Of a DNA stretch of 52,983 bases, positions 52,216 to 52,983 are shown one piece after another. The DNA is from Sulfolobales archaeon (lineage in GTDB: Archaea > Thermoproteota > Thermoprotei_A > Sulfolobales > AG1), in the NCBI GenBank assembly GCA_038897115.1, contig JAWAXC010000005.1, positions 1 through 52,983 of the forward strand. Direction: 5' to 3'. The translations under genes were made by a program, and so were the position numbers. Every line of letters begins with the position of its first letter. Within the stretch, counting starts at the first letter, position 1. The notes under the pieces were generated by a model, which saw only the letters and a program-made list of their open reading frames with translations, did no database searches and had not been told where the DNA came from.

Positions 52216-52983
52216 ATGCCGTTTACATCATATCACATCGCATCTGGTTTACTGGCTGGCTTGCCTATTAAGAGATGGATCCATCTACCTACCTTATTGA
52301 TAGTAACGGCTATTATTGTTGATATAGAGCCTATCATGGTTATGCTCGGCGTTATTGAGGGTAGGGTTCACGGCTATTCCCATACTCTCTTACTAGGGGT
52401 GTTTATGGGATCTATAGCTGGATCTGCTATGTATTTTCTTGAGAGGCGCGTTGGTTTTCTAAGAGCTCTATATAGATCCCTGTATCTATCCCATGGATCT
52501 GAGGGGCTTTTCAGCTATATCTTCGCAGGGATCTTGGGATGGCTATTACATATTATCCTCGATTCTCTCATCTATAGCGATATTAGGCCTTTAGAGCCTT
52601 TCATATCGGGTTATAACCCTCTTAATATATCGCATATCATACCCCTTCCCATGGTATATCTCTCATATGATGTGATCCTATTTGCTGGCCTCTCACTCTA
52701 TACAGTCTATTTCCTCCGATCCTCTCTCACTGAAGACGGCTTTGCCCTCGCATTATTTAGAATAGGTATTTTGGCTATACTGGTATCGCTGATCATAGCT
52801 CCTGTTGAGATCAATAGAGAAGATGATCTCCATAGTGTGCTTATAGCTGCGGCACCTGCGACAATAGTGCTGGGTGTTCTAGGCATCGCTATATCAGCAT
52901 CATCGCTATATATCCTAAACCTTCTCTCTATCAGGAGATTAATAGCTATTCTATCTATACTCTCCATAATAGCCCTTTTCTCC
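52216..52983 (+). CDS. Membrane-bound metal-dependent hydrolase family (YdjM/DUF457-like), cut by the window edge
   Basis: From the ATG at 52216 the frame stays open for 256 codons to the window end. The N-terminal part has the family pattern of His and Asp on membrane helices: YHIASGLLAG, IIVDIEPIMVM, GYSHTLLLG and LLHIILDSLIYSDIRPLEPF. Several further helices follow after residue 145, so the C-terminus is longer than in simple YdjM. The family is annotated as LexA-binding or putative hydrolase, without a proven reaction. The gene is missing its end here. Confidence 0.75.
   Translation, partial: MPFTSYHIASGLLAGLPIKRWIHLPTLLIVTAIIVDIEPIMVMLGVIEGRVHGYSHTLLLGVFMGSIAGSAMYFLERRVGFLRALYRSLYLSHGSEGLFSYIFAGILGWLLHIILDSLIYSDIRPLEPFISGYNPLNISHIIPLPMVYLSYDVILFAGLSLYTVYFLRSSLTEDGFALALFRIGILAILVSLIIAPVEINREDDLHSVLIAAAPATIVLGVLGIAISASSLYILNLLSIRRLIAILSILSIIALFS

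Overview
The window looks like a chromosomal segment of a thermophilic archaeon of the Thermoproteota (crenarchaeal) type. It carries archaeal informational genes (NMD3-like protein, Pus10, a THUMP/Trm14-type tRNA methyltransferase, QueE for archaeosine), a split two-subunit glycine dehydrogenase, a prepilin/preflagellin peptidase, a B-type haem-copper oxidase, HEPN/MNT and VapBC pairs, and a tRNA-Leu without an encoded CCA. Arginine codons are mostly AGG/AGA, Ile is often ATA, and several genes begin at or just after a TATA-like box. I do not name a genus; composition alone does not justify it.

Layout. Positions 1-3.9 kb: an edge-truncated gene, a solute-binding protein bracketed by inverted copies of an IS605-type remnant, and a solitary DNA methyltransferase. 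4.0-6.1 kb: a surface-polysaccharide pair (shortened UDP-sugar dehydrogenase plus a GT2 glycosyltransferase interrupted by an in-frame stop). 6.3-12.8 kb: prepilin peptidase, MFS transporter, aldo/keto reductase, threonine ammonia-lyase, an FAD protein and a HEPN/MNT pair. 12.8-16 kb: a Bat-type HTH regulator divergent from a three-gene ba3-like oxidase operon, including a 50-residue membrane subunit. 16.4-17.5 kb: a vapBC pair between two near-identical 37-base repeats. 17.7-20.8 kb: two M20-family hydrolases and a GNAT acetyltransferase. 20.9 kb: tRNA-Leu(CAG). 21.1-24 kb: gcvPA-gcvPB. 24.2-28 kb: an HTH/adhesin-like regulator divergent from an ABC exporter. 28.1-32.7 kb: ASCH protein, ZIP transporter, NMD3, Pus10. 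33-35.3 kb: nucleotidyltransferase and a cytosine-deaminase-like amidohydrolase.

Positions 35.3-37.5 kb are decayed DNA holding wrecked tnpB and vapC genes. Next comes the most intriguing part, 37.6-46.3 kb: a tight four-gene operon (two M29/NicX-like proteins, DUF917, DUF1177), a divergent aroM-family gene, and a dipeptide-type importer (dppB, dppC, substrate-binding protein) without ATPases. I propose that this island imports and breaks down an amide or N-heterocyclic compound; the substrate is not readable from sequence. The tail, 46.6-53 kb, holds ornithine-cyclodeaminase-like, QueE, D-aminoacylase, tRNA methyltransferase, a coiled-coil protein and an edge-truncated membrane hydrolase.

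Peptide and amino-acid turnover is a recurring theme: importers, M20 enzymes, D-aminoacylase, threonine lyase, glycine dehydrogenase, and an aerobic terminal oxidase to burn the products. Mobile-element debris of one IS200/IS605-like family recurs at six or more places and sits beside several accessory genes.
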